A stretch of 64,000 bases of DNA, taken from contig NZ_JAUTBA010000001.1 of the NCBI RefSeq assembly GCF_030818895.1, forward strand, positions 62,001 to 126,000. The letters run 5' to 3'. Made by a program: the position numbers and the translations under genes. Source of the stretch: Sphingobacterium zeae (GTDB lineage Bacteria > Bacteroidota > Bacteroidia > Sphingobacteriales > Sphingobacteriaceae). Of this stretch, positions 18,176 to 27,812 are shown in pieces. Under the pieces are notes generated by a model that saw nothing but the letters and a program-made list of their open reading frames with translations, was not told the DNA's origin and ran no database searches. Every line of letters begins with the position of its first letter. Position 1 is the first letter of the stretch.

Positions 18176-19339
18176 ATGGCAAAAAAAATAGAAGATATTT
18201 ACAAGAACTATTTAGATGGAAGTATCAATCGTGTCGACCTCGATAGACTGCTCCACCATTTTGAACGTGCCAGCGACGAACAGCTCGAACAGCTCACTGC
18301 TTTGGCCTCGATCGATATTGACCAAAATCAAATCGATCAACCTTTTGCGTCCCATATCGCCCGTATCAAACAAAGATTGGAAGATAGGCTAAACCAATCA
18401 GATGGATTAAACCAAGCGAACAAACAACCGCTTCGTTTAAGATACAAACAGCAGTGGTGGGCTGCCGCTTCCATTCTACTGGTCGCTGGACTGGCCACCT
18501 GGTTTTACCTCGCACAGCGCGTGGCACCTTCCGATATTGCAGCACCATCAGTACCCACCTTATATGTGAAAGATAAGTCTGGCAAAGAAATCGCCATTTT
18601 ACCAAAAACAGATTCGGCATGGCAGATCGGCGAAATCGCATTCTCCCGTATCGACAGTCAAACGGTAAAAGTCACCGCGACAGGAAATACCCCAAGTCTG
18701 CAAACCATCTATACCCCCAACTCCGACTTTAGGATTATTCTGGAAGATGGCACCAAGATTACGATGAATGCAGCATCTACCCTCACCTTTCAGGTTCCTT
18801 TTGATGCGGTCAAAAGAGAAGTTTCGCTCGAAGGAGAAGGCTATTTCGATGTAGCTCACGAGGCACAAAGACCATTTACCGTTCATGCTGGAGCCGCAAA
18901 CGTCGAAGTACTGGGCACCGTTTTCAACGTACGAAATTATGCGAGCGACGGACAGGTCACCACATCACTGCTGTCCGGACGGATCGCTTTGAACAAATCC
19001 GGAACCGCTCAGCGCATTGTGCTGCATCCGGGTGAAACGGCCATCACCGACCACAATGGAATACATCGGGAGAAGGTAGCGCCAAAGCAAGTTACCGCCT
19101 GGACGGCAGGCTACTTTGACTACCGCGATCAGTCGCTCCGTGTCATCTTAGCTGATTTGTCCAGATGGTATGGCGTCGAAGTCGATACCCTCCCGCTACC
19201 TAACGACCGGTCGATCTATATGAAGGTCCAAAAAAATATACCATTACAGGAAATGCTGAATCTCTTAAATGAAGCTAGCGGCCTCCATTTTCAATTGAAC
19301 AATAAAAAAATCAGCTTAAAAACCATGTCTAAAAACTAA
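18176..19339 (+). CDS. FecR-family anti-sigma factor
   Basis: 387 residues. The N-terminal ~80 residues form a cytoplasmic sigma-binding helical domain. A membrane helix lies at about residues 98-115 (WWAAASILLVAGLATWFYLA). The periplasmic FecR domain follows (FRIILEDGTKITMNAASTL, EVSLEGEGYFDVAHEAQRPF, VEVLGTVFNVRNY), and the C-terminal DUF4974-like domain resembles a secretin/STN fold (VILADLSRWYGVEV to ISLK). It holds the upstream sigma factor and receives the signal from the STN domain of the SusC at 19407. Confidence 0.93.
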   Translation: MAKKIEDIYKNYLDGSINRVDLDRLLHHFERASDEQLEQLTALASIDIDQNQIDQPFASHIARIKQRLEDRLNQSDGLNQANKQPLRLRYKQQWWAAASILLVAGLATWFYLAQRVAPSDIAAPSVPTLYVKDKSGKEIAILPKTDSAWQIGEIAFSRIDSQTVKVTATGNTPSLQTIYTPNSDFRIILEDGTKITMNAASTLTFQVPFDAVKREVSLEGEGYFDVAHEAQRPFTVHAGAANVEVLGTVFNVRNYASDGQVTTSLLSGRIALNKSGTAQRIVLHPGETAITDHNGIHREKVAPKQVTAWTAGYFDYRDQSLRVILADLSRWYGVEVDTLPLPNDRSIYMKVQKNIPLQEMLNLLNEASGLHFQLNNKKISLKTMSKN

Positions 19340-19406
19340 CGCGTAACAATTCACTTTTAACAATACATATTTAACAACTAAATACTACATTAACCTACAT
19401 TCTACC

Positions 19407-22400
19407 ATGTCCTACCTAACCCCAAAGCGACCGGTATTTTTGCGGAAATACTTGAGTTTGGTCGCTGGAATTGCCTTGATGAGCATGATTGATCCGTACG
19501 AACTGCATGCACAACAAGTACAGTTAAATTTTAAAAATGCCGATGTCAAAGAAGTGATCACAAGCCTATCGGACCGCTACGGCTACGAATTTGTTTTTGA
19601 CGGCAACCTGTTAAAATCAGCCCGCCCAATCAGTGCCAACCTCAAACTCTCGAGCGTTGCGGACGCGTTATCCATTTTGTTTAAGGATCAGCCCTTCAGT
19701 TACCGTCTGGAAAACAAGCGTATCATCCTTTATCGGAAAGCGGCATCCACCAATACTCAGCCTGTGCGCGGAAAGGTTATTGATAGCCTGGGCAATACCA
19801 TTCCCGGCGTTTCAATCCACAGCCTACAGGACAATAGCCAGACGATGAGTTCCGGAGATGGCGATTTTGAACTGAATGTTGCCAACCCTGCAGACATCCA
19901 ATTGTCTTTCAGCCACGTCTCTTTTCAAGAAAAAGTGATGCGTTTCAGTCCCGATCAAATTGCGCGGCCCGTGCGGGTCATGCTGAGCGCAAAAGAGTCT
20001 ATGCTCAACGAAATTATGATCACAGGATATCAGCGCATCAGCAAAGAGCGTAGCCCTGGAGCGTATACCATGGTCAACAATGATCAGTTAAACAAACAGA
20101 TCAACGTCGACTTAGTTTCCGCGCTCGAAGGCCAGGTAGCTGGACTGACCTATATCAAAAACCCTACGCGCTCTGCTGCAGATAGTCCCGTACTTCGCGG
20201 CATCGGCACCTATTCCAATGATGTCACCACCAATCCGCTTATCGTTGTAGACGACTTACCCACCGAGCTTACCCTGAGCGATATCAACCCCTATGACGTC
20301 GAGTCCGTTACCGTACTAAAAGACGCAACAGCAGCATCCATCTATGGCGCCCGGGCAGCCAATGGTGTTATTGTCGTCACCACTAAAAGAGGCAAAGGCC
20401 AAGGAGTTTCCGTCAACTTCAATGTCGATCAGTTCATCACGCAAAAACCGGATATCGCCAAGATGCATTACGCCAGCACTTCCGACCTGATCGACTATGA
20501 AATCGATGTGTACAATAAAGAACGATCGCGCTATGCGAATACCGAATCTTTGTTCAATTACTATGGAAGGTTGGGTAGTGGAAGTTTAAAATATTATTCC
20601 CCGTTGTACGATCTATTCCGTAAAGAATCTACCGGGGCCATTAGCCAGCAAGAACGCGAGGCGACGATCAATACCTGGCGCAACAACGATTATATTAAAG
20701 AGTTTACAGACAACGTCTGGCAGAATGAATCACGCCAACGGTATAACGCCAGCATGTCACAGAATTCGTCCAAAAGCAACACCTTTGTTTCATTCAACTA
20801 CGATAAAGGAAAAGGTCTAGTACGCCATGAGAAGAATGAGAAATTCAACCTGTATTTGAAATCCAGCTTCAACGTCACCAAATGGTTAAATGCAACAGTG
20901 GGACTGAACGGTACCTACGGTGTCAATAAAGAAACCGATGGTGATTACAATAATGTATTTTTACAGCCACGGTATACACGCATCAAAGATGAAAATGGCA
21001 ACCTCGTGTATGCACCATACGTTGACCTTTCAAGTTCCGTCGGCCCCGGATCGGCCATTAACGGCGAGACGGCAGAACAGATTGCTGCAAACCCAAATTT
21101 AAAAAGTACCGCCTTTAATGTGCTTGAAGCCTTAGGCGAAGGCATCGAGAGCAGAAAGAATTTGAATCTTCGCGCATTTACGGCTTTGCGGGCCACTATT
21201 TACAAAGGACTCTCTTTTCAAACACAGTTTTCCTATGAACTGGGACAAACATCCCGTGAAAGCTTCTACGACGAAGATAGCTACATGATGCGTGTTGCCT
21301 CAAATGCAATGGTCAGCTACAATGCGGCGACGGGAGTATACACCAAAAACCTGCCAGCAGGAGGCCGTTACTATCAATTCGAAGCCAAACGGTACAACTA
21401 TACGTTCCGGAATCAATTTAACTATGATAATACCTTTGGCCAATATGGCCAGCATCAGCTAACCGCCCTGGCCGGCTTTGAGATGCGTCAGTCGCATACA
21501 CCGCGTCCTATCCAACAATTGCTTGTGGGGTACAATCCCGTCACCTTGACCTCCACCACCATAGACTGGGCCACATTGAGCAAAACCGGTGTATCGAGCT
21601 ATATCTATGGGGGCAATGTCCGATTGGGCGACTTGAATGGCGGTGCACAGAAAGAAACCTTACATCGCTACACCTCGCTCTATGCCAATGCCGGCTATAC
21701 CTATAACAACAGATACAACCTAACAGGAAGTATCCGCGTTGATCAGGCCGATCTCTTTGGCGTAGACCCTAAGTTTAAATACCGCCCATTATGGTCTGTC
21801 GGAGCAGGGTGGAATGTCAGCAACGAAGACTTTATGAAAAACAGCGCATGGTTAAACTCGCTCAAGCTGCGCGCAACGTACGGTATTACCGGCAATGTGG
21901 ATCAGGAAAGTTCCAGCTACGGTACCGCCACCTGGAAATCCGATAAGCTTTTCCCCTACCTGCAGTATCTCGAGCAAAAATCGTTGCCCAATCCCATGTT
22001 GCGCTGGGAGAAAACAGCAACGACCAACTTCGGTGTAGATATTTCAATTTTAGACAACCGCCTGTCTGCCACTATCGATGCCTATAATCGCTACAGCTCC
22101 GATTTGCTGATCAGTGCTATACTCGACCCAACTGTCGGAGCCAATTCACGTGTTATTAACAATGGGGCCTTACGCAACAAAGGAATCGAGTTTAACATCA
22201 ATGGCGTGTGGCTCAAAAAGAAAGATCTCACAGCAAGCACCCAACTGGTATTCTCCTTCAACGAAAACAAGGTCGAGAAAGTGAATGGATTGACCGCTAC
22301 CGCGCAATCCTATGTTGGCTCACCTAGCAATTACTTCTTTGAAGGCAACAGCTACAATTCCATTATGGCCTATCGCTATGCCGGCATGGTGAATGGTTAT

Positions 22401-23015
22401 CCTTATTTTCTGGATCAGAACGGCGACTCCAATGTTATTTTTGATGAAAATGGCACCCCTACGAAGATCAATGATATCAATTCACCCGATGCATTGGTCA
22501 ACTTAGGGACATTGTTTCCAAAATATACAGGATCCATCAATCAGCGTCTGCGCTATAAAGCATTTGATCTTTCGGCCATGTTTGTGTTCTCCGGCGGACA
22601 TAAATTGCGCAAAGATGCCATTGACTTCGCAAGCGATAAACTGACTAACGCGGTTCTGGTGAACCGCTGGACAGCAGGAGCCATTAACGATTATCCCCGA
22701 TTGATGGTCGATTATCCAGACAACCTACGGAGTGGCGCGAGCACCTTATCAAAGTTATGGCGCTATAGTGATCAGCAAATCGTCTCGGCAGATTATGTAA
22801 AGCTGAGAAACATAGCCGTAGGCTATCAATTACCTAAGCAATTGGCCCATAAAGCCGGAATGCAAAACGTCAGATTAACGGCGCAGGTCAATAATTTATG
22901 GACATGGAGCGCCGCCGGCAATGAGATCGATCCAGAGTCCTATTCGCTCAATAGTGGTACACGCACTTTGCCGCTGGCCAAATCATTCCTGATGGGACTT
23001 TCACTCACTTTTTAA
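19407..23015 (+). CDS. SusC-like TonB-dependent receptor with N-terminal STN (transducer) domain
   Basis: 1202 residues. After a signal segment ending LHAQQ comes an STN domain at about 38-110 (VQLNFKNADVKEVITSLSDR), then a regulatory-like domain (VRGKVIDSLGNTIPGVSI), plug (LNEIMITGYQ, KERSPGAYTMV, LIVVDDLPTEL, DATAASIYGARAANGVIVVT) and barrel ending MGLSLTF. The STN domain marks it as a signal transducer for the sigma/FecR pair directly upstream, so import and gene expression are coupled. The KERSPGAY plug type, together with the protease two genes downstream, is more often seen in loci for peptides or host-type polymers than for simple glycans; that is an inference. Confidence 0.93.
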   Translation: MSYLTPKRPVFLRKYLSLVAGIALMSMIDPYELHAQQVQLNFKNADVKEVITSLSDRYGYEFVFDGNLLKSARPISANLKLSSVADALSILFKDQPFSYRLENKRIILYRKAASTNTQPVRGKVIDSLGNTIPGVSIHSLQDNSQTMSSGDGDFELNVANPADIQLSFSHVSFQEKVMRFSPDQIARPVRVMLSAKESMLNEIMITGYQRISKERSPGAYTMVNNDQLNKQINVDLVSALEGQVAGLTYIKNPTRSAADSPVLRGIGTYSNDVTTNPLIVVDDLPTELTLSDINPYDVESVTVLKDATAASIYGARAANGVIVVTTKRGKGQGVSVNFNVDQFITQKPDIAKMHYASTSDLIDYEIDVYNKERSRYANTESLFNYYGRLGSGSLKYYSPLYDLFRKESTGAISQQEREATINTWRNNDYIKEFTDNVWQNESRQRYNASMSQNSSKSNTFVSFNYDKGKGLVRHEKNEKFNLYLKSSFNVTKWLNATVGLNGTYGVNKETDGDYNNVFLQPRYTRIKDENGNLVYAPYVDLSSSVGPGSAINGETAEQIAANPNLKSTAFNVLEALGEGIESRKNLNLRAFTALRATIYKGLSFQTQFSYELGQTSRESFYDEDSYMMRVASNAMVSYNAATGVYTKNLPAGGRYYQFEAKRYNYTFRNQFNYDNTFGQYGQHQLTALAGFEMRQSHTPRPIQQLLVGYNPVTLTSTTIDWATLSKTGVSSYIYGGNVRLGDLNGGAQKETLHRYTSLYANAGYTYNNRYNLTGSIRVDQADLFGVDPKFKYRPLWSVGAGWNVSNEDFMKNSAWLNSLKLRATYGITGNVDQESSSYGTATWKSDKLFPYLQYLEQKSLPNPMLRWEKTATTNFGVDISILDNRLSATIDAYNRYSSDLLISAILDPTVGANSRVINNGALRNKGIEFNINGVWLKKKDLTASTQLVFSFNENKVEKVNGLTATAQSYVGSPSNYFFEGNSYNSIMAYRYAGMVNGYPYFLDQNGDSNVIFDENGTPTKINDINSPDALVNLGTLFPKYTGSINQRLRYKAFDLSAMFVFSGGHKLRKDAIDFASDKLTNAVLVNRWTAGAINDYPRLMVDYPDNLRSGASTLSKLWRYSDQQIVSADYVKLRNIAVGYQLPKQLAHKAGMQNVRLTAQVNNLWTWSAAGNEIDPESYSLNSGTRTLPLAKSFLMGLSLTF

Positions 23016-23027
23016 CCCGAATCTACG

Positions 23028-24452
23028 ATGACTTTAAAAACTATAATGGCGGCTTTTGCGACTTTGGTCGTCTTTACCGCCTGCGATAAATACCTCGACA
23101 TTACACCAAAAGGTTCCCAATTGGTGCGTACAACACAAGACTATTACGATCTGGTGGCTTACCCCAATAGAGGCTACCCCGTCAATAATTTTCAGTACCT
23201 GGTCGATGACCAATACCTTAAAGAATCTAATGTCATCGGTTTGACGCCGAACATCAATACCATCAACTTTTTGTTTCAGGAACAGGAAGACCGGGTCAGT
23301 CAACTCAACTCATCGAGCTTTTACAACCAGTGCTACAAATACATTGCACAGTGGAACATGATTATTTCCCTGGTGGATGAAAGCCCAGGCGATAGCCAAT
23401 TGAAGACCCTGGCCAAAGCCGAGGCCAAGATGTTTCGAGCTTTCGATTATTTCCACCTCATCAATGTCTACGCCAAGGCCTACGATGCCAGCACGGCAGC
23501 GCAGGACGGCGGTGTCTGCATCATGGATAAATATGACCTGGAGGCCAAACCAGTCAAGTCGACAGTACAGCAGGTATACGATTTTATTCAAAAGGATATT
23601 GACGACGCTATACCCCATCTGCAGGAAAAACCCACCAATCCCTACCACCCATCGCTGGCCTTTGCTTATGCATTGAAAGCCAAGGTGCATCTTTTCAAAA
23701 GGGAGATTGCCGAAGCACAGGCGGCAGCCGAAAAAGCCATGCAGCTAAATGGACAGCTCATTGACCTGGTACAGTATGAAAAATTAGGCGGACCAAGTAA
23801 GACACCGATCATCGCCGAAAATAATCCCGAAGTATTGAGCTACATGTATATCAATGGCTACAGCGAAATGAACTTTGGGTACAGCTACATGTTAAGCCCC
23901 GAACTGACGAGCATGTTCGATAAAGAAGACAAGCGTTTTAGTTTATTCTATACCAAGACCAATGCCAGCTTCCTGGATATCGGCGCCGGCGCAAGTTACT
24001 ATAATGTCAGATACACCGCATTTTTCTTCCCTACCGTGGGACTAAAAACACCGGAAATCTACCTGATGCTGGCCGAATGTTACGCCCGTCAAGATCAATA
24101 TGCCAAAGCCATCAGCCTATTGAATAGCTTACGTAAAACCCGCATTGAAGGCGACAAGGCGATCTTGCCAGTTCCGACGACACGCAAGGAAGCGATGGAT
24201 CTGGTTATTAACGAGCGCCGTCGCGAGCTGCCGATCGGGTACCACCGTTTCTTTGACCTGAAACGCTTAAATCTCGAAAAAGAATATGCCAAAACACTCG
24301 TCCGTGTCTTCCCGATTGTCAATAAGACGGTCGAGCAAAAGACCTATACGCTGGCACCAAACTCCAGAATGTACATCATTCCATTTCCATTGGATGCCAT
24401 GAAGTTAAACCCAAACTTACGGTTAAATACAGACGAAGCCGTACCGTTTTAA
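23028..24452 (+). CDS. SusD/RagB-like lipoprotein
   Basis: 474 residues starting 12 bp after the SusC stop. A short lipoprotein signal (MAAFATLVVFTACDKYLDI, lipobox TAC) anchors it. Core motifs are AKAEAKMFRAFDYFHLINVY and YPTNPYHPSLAFAYALKAKV-like helices, and the C-terminal block NERRRELPIGYHRFFDLKRL is characteristic. It is the lid partner for the STN-type SusC. A 19-bp gap leads to the metalloprotease gene, so they are likely cotranscribed. Confidence 0.92.
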   Translation: MTLKTIMAAFATLVVFTACDKYLDITPKGSQLVRTTQDYYDLVAYPNRGYPVNNFQYLVDDQYLKESNVIGLTPNINTINFLFQEQEDRVSQLNSSSFYNQCYKYIAQWNMIISLVDESPGDSQLKTLAKAEAKMFRAFDYFHLINVYAKAYDASTAAQDGGVCIMDKYDLEAKPVKSTVQQVYDFIQKDIDDAIPHLQEKPTNPYHPSLAFAYALKAKVHLFKREIAEAQAAAEKAMQLNGQLIDLVQYEKLGGPSKTPIIAENNPEVLSYMYINGYSEMNFGYSYMLSPELTSMFDKEDKRFSLFYTKTNASFLDIGAGASYYNVRYTAFFFPTVGLKTPEIYLMLAECYARQDQYAKAISLLNSLRKTRIEGDKAILPVPTTRKEAMDLVINERRRELPIGYHRFFDLKRLNLEKEYAKTLVRVFPIVNKTVEQKTYTLAPNSRMYIIPFPLDAMKLNPNLRLNTDEAVPF

Positions 24453-24471
24453 TAGATGCTATAACAAACAC

Positions 24472-26970
24472 ATGAAAAACAAAATTATCTTTAGTACCCT
24501 CGCCCTGCTTTTGTCTGCCGGTATAATCCAAGCGCAGCAACCCTTGGAAAAGAAAGCCGATAAAACGGCTAGTAAGACCGATGCGAAAACAGCGGCTAAA
24601 ACAGATACCCTGAAAACAAAAAATGACCTCTATGAGGCCTACAGTAAAATTTTAAATAAAAAAAGAATTTCCCGCTCAGGCGTTTTTAATGTTATCGAAT
24701 CAGAAAAGAAGTGGTACCTGGAAATACCCGATAGTCTGCTCAACCGCTATTTCCTTACCGTAACCCGCCTGGTGTCGGCACCACAGGGATTTCCGATGTA
24801 TGGTGGCGAAAAGCTGAATGAGCAGACACTTTACTTCGAAAAAGGCCTGGGCGACCGTATACAGCTCCGCGCAGCAATTTATAAGCAGGATGCGCCAGAA
24901 AATGATGCCATTCGTACCGCATTGATCCAGTCCCAGGAAGATCCCATTCTTGCTATTTTGGATATCAAAGGACTACAGGAAGGTGGCAACAGTTATTTGG
25001 TGGAGGTGACCGATCTATTCCGAAAAGACAATGCCGCCCTTTCTTTCGACAGCAGAATAAAAAGCGAAAATAAACTATCCTCCCTGGCAGACGACCGTTC
25101 TTTCATTACCGATATGAAGGTATTCCCGATCAATCTGGAAGTAAAGACCACCAAAACCTACAGTTCCACATCAGGTACGCCAGCAGCCATGTTAACAGGT
25201 TCATTGACCTTTACCACCAACACGTCCATGGTGCTGCTGCCACAAGTACCAATGAAAAAAAGGATTTACGATGACCGCGTAGGGTATTTTGCCAACAAGT
25301 ATGTCCTCTTCACCGATAAAGACCAACGCTCAAAAGCCTTTAATTTTATACAGCGCTACCGTCTCGAGCCCAAAGCGAAAGATCTAAAACGCTATTTAAA
25401 AGGCGAACTGGTCGAGCCTCAACAGCAGATCGTCTATTATATCGATCCGGCGACCCCCAAAAAATGGCGTCCCTATCTCATCGCAGGTATCAATGATTGG
25501 AATAAGGCATTTGAACAAGCCGGCTTCAAAAACGCCATTGTAGGCAAAGAATGGCCCGAGCGAGATACCACCATGAGCCTCGAAGACGCACGGTTCTCTG
25601 TGATCCGGTATTTTGCTTCCGAAAAGGCGAATGCCTATGGGCCACGCATATCCGATCCGAGAAGTGGCGAGATTATCGAAGCCCATGTAGGCTGGTATCA
25701 TAATGTCATGAAACTCGTTCAGCAATGGTTTATGGTGCAAGTGGGCCCATTGAACAAAGCTGCACAAAAAATGCAGTTGGATGACGAAGTGATGGGGCAG
25801 CTGATCCGCTTTGTGTCGTCGCACGAAGTAGGGCACAGTTTGGGCCTCCGTCACAATATGGGAGCAAGCAGCCAAACGCCAGTAGAAAAATTGCGCGACA
25901 AAAAGTGGGTCGAAAAGAATGGGCATACCGTATCCATTATGGATTATGCGCGCTTCAATTATGTGGCGCAGCCCGAAGACGGTGTTGGCCTGGCAGGCAT
26001 CTATCCACGCATCGGCAGCTACGATAAATGGGCCATCCAATGGGGATACCAATACCTCCCACAATTTACGAGCGGTGAAGACGAGCAACTCTACCTCAGC
26101 AAACAAGTAACAGACAGCCTCAGCGCCAACCCCAAGCTATGGTTCGGCGGTGAAGGGAACGATGAGGATCCGCGGTCACAACGGGAAGATCTTGGCGATG
26201 ATGCCGTATTGGCAAGCAACTATGGAATCAAAAATCTACAAAGAGTGGTTTCCAATTTGGTCGAATGGACGAATGAACCCGGCGATGATTACAGCAACCT
26301 AAAGGATATGCACAAATCGGTGCGCGCACAGTTTGACCGTTATCTTTACCATGTCCTCAAAAACATCGGTAGTCAGCAAATAACCAAGAAAGTACGCGGC
26401 CAGGAGGGAGCCGTTTATGCAGCAGTTCCGAGAGAGAAAGTCAAAGCAGCCATGCAGTATGTGAATGACCATGTATTCAACCCACCCCTATGGTTATATC
26501 CGCAGGACGTCCAGGATTTGATCGGCAAAGATGCCAACAAGGAAATCGTCGAGCAGCACGAACAGATGCTGAACATGTTGATGAGTCCAGGCATGCTCTA
26601 CAATGTGTACATGAAGTCCTTCAACAGTACAAATCCCTATGGCCTCAACGAATATTTAAACGATATGGGCGGAGCTATCTGGACCTTACCTGCTGGAGAT
26701 CCCCGGGTTGCCGTCTTTAAACGTGCACAACAACGCTTCTTTCTCGAAAAAGTCAATCAGATCATCAATCCCAAAGTTGGACAGGGATCCGATATCATTT
26801 CACAGGCACAGCGCAGTGATATCCAATTGTATGTACGGAATTACCTGATCGCTCTAGTGCCCGAAATTAATCAGCTTGTCGCAAAACAAAAAGATCCTTT
26901 AAATAAGCAACACCTCGAGCTGATGCTGCTCGAAATAAAACGCATTCAAAATCAAATTAATAAAGATTAA
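24472..26970 (+). CDS. Exported zinc-dependent metalloprotease (DUF5117/DUF5118/DUF4953 type)
   Basis: 832 residues. A signal peptide ending near IQAQQ is followed by a short Lys/Ala/Thr-rich linker, the N-terminal DUF5118/5117-like region and a metzincin-like catalytic domain. The zinc motif HEVGHSLGLRH (His451, Glu452, His455, His461) is complete. The Met in SIMDYARFNYVAQPED likely forms the Met-turn. It is predicted to act in the periplasm or outside the membrane. Its place after an STN-SusC/SusD pair suggests it cuts the imported polypeptide or a glycoprotein substrate into transportable pieces. The family is known from annotation but its substrates are poorly defined. Confidence 0.88.
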   Translation: MKNKIIFSTLALLLSAGIIQAQQPLEKKADKTASKTDAKTAAKTDTLKTKNDLYEAYSKILNKKRISRSGVFNVIESEKKWYLEIPDSLLNRYFLTVTRLVSAPQGFPMYGGEKLNEQTLYFEKGLGDRIQLRAAIYKQDAPENDAIRTALIQSQEDPILAILDIKGLQEGGNSYLVEVTDLFRKDNAALSFDSRIKSENKLSSLADDRSFITDMKVFPINLEVKTTKTYSSTSGTPAAMLTGSLTFTTNTSMVLLPQVPMKKRIYDDRVGYFANKYVLFTDKDQRSKAFNFIQRYRLEPKAKDLKRYLKGELVEPQQQIVYYIDPATPKKWRPYLIAGINDWNKAFEQAGFKNAIVGKEWPERDTTMSLEDARFSVIRYFASEKANAYGPRISDPRSGEIIEAHVGWYHNVMKLVQQWFMVQVGPLNKAAQKMQLDDEVMGQLIRFVSSHEVGHSLGLRHNMGASSQTPVEKLRDKKWVEKNGHTVSIMDYARFNYVAQPEDGVGLAGIYPRIGSYDKWAIQWGYQYLPQFTSGEDEQLYLSKQVTDSLSANPKLWFGGEGNDEDPRSQREDLGDDAVLASNYGIKNLQRVVSNLVEWTNEPGDDYSNLKDMHKSVRAQFDRYLYHVLKNIGSQQITKKVRGQEGAVYAAVPREKVKAAMQYVNDHVFNPPLWLYPQDVQDLIGKDANKEIVEQHEQMLNMLMSPGMLYNVYMKSFNSTNPYGLNEYLNDMGGAIWTLPAGDPRVAVFKRAQQRFFLEKVNQIINPKVGQGSDIISQAQRSDIQLYVRNYLIALVPEINQLVAKQKDPLNKQHLELMLLEIKRIQNQINKD

Positions 26971-27028
26971 AAAAGATGAAACCGAGCTTATTCGAGCGAT
27001 CATCACATATTTAAAAGAAAATAAGAAC

Positions 27029-27571
27029 ATGAAAAATAAACTAAAAGGAATTTACATCACCTGCTTGATCAGTCTTCTCATGATTTCCTGTCAATCAAGC
27101 CACGGACAAGATGTCGCACAGGCACAACGTGACCGATTATTTAAAAACTACATGGAGGTAAAAAAGGACATCCAGGATGAAAACTTTGACAGCGGCAAAG
27201 CACATGCCGTTCAGTTGGAAAAAGAAGTTCAGAACTTTCGGCTGAAAGGATTGCAGCTCGACGACATGATGCGTCTCAAGAAGGTAAGTCAAACCATGAA
27301 GGCCGATGCTGCCAGCCTCAAAGCCGCACAAGATCTAACGGCCATGAAAGCGTCTTTTTCTGCAGTCACACAATCCCTATTTACCATTATGGAGACCATG
27401 AAATGTACAGATGATGCCCTCTACCTACAGTACTGCCCCATGGAAAAAGGCTATTGGTTAAGTTACGACAAGGCAATAGAAAATCCGTACGCAGCGTCAA
27501 TGCGCAAGTGTGGTGAGCTGGTGAAAGGAATGGCGAAAGCCGATTACCCCGAGCCAGTGGCCTGCCATTAA
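27029..27571 (+). CDS. DUF3347-like lipoprotein
   Basis: 180 residues. Lipobox ISC (SLLMISCQSSHGQ) follows a hydrophobic segment. A helical region (YMEVKKDIQDENFDSGKAHA) precedes a conserved block CTDDALYLQYCPMEKGYWLS with NPYAASMRKCGELV, the Cys/Met-containing block of DUF3347 proteins, which are often linked with metal handling. It starts 58 bp after the metalloprotease stop and ends before a strong terminator, so it is probably the last gene of the sigma/FecR-controlled unit. A metal-related role (for example supplying or sensing a metal for the protease) is only an inference. Confidence 0.72.
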   Translation: MKNKLKGIYITCLISLLMISCQSSHGQDVAQAQRDRLFKNYMEVKKDIQDENFDSGKAHAVQLEKEVQNFRLKGLQLDDMMRLKKVSQTMKADAASLKAAQDLTAMKASFSAVTQSLFTIMETMKCTDDALYLQYCPMEKGYWLSYDKAIENPYAASMRKCGELVKGMAKADYPEPVACH

Positions 27572-27604
27572 TGGTATCTTAAAAGCCCTATAAAGATTCC
27601 AATT

Positions 27605-27627
27605 AGAGGCTATCCAAGATAGCCTCT
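27605..27627 (+). terminator. Hairpin terminator
   Basis: A perfect 10-bp inverted repeat (AGAGGCTATC, loop CAA) is followed by T residues, 33 bp after the DUF3347-like gene. It closes the sigma/FecR/SusC/D/protease unit. Confidence 0.8.
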
Positions 27628-27812
27628 TTACTTTCGATACCTGCACCTTCCAACCGCTCTTCTCCCAGCCTTCTCTCAATTATCACTACATCCGCTAAAG
27701 CGTTCTAAACTTGGCTGATAATTTACTTTCGACATGTCATTCAATTGTGGCCGTTTTTTTGTTATATTTAGAAACTCGACAATCTACTGTCAATATATAC
27801 CCATGAATTTGT

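Noticed and set aside
25396..26106. A 236-codon open frame antisense to the metalloprotease
   Set aside because: It lies wholly within a well-supported gene on the other strand, has no family resemblance and is a codon-bias shadow.
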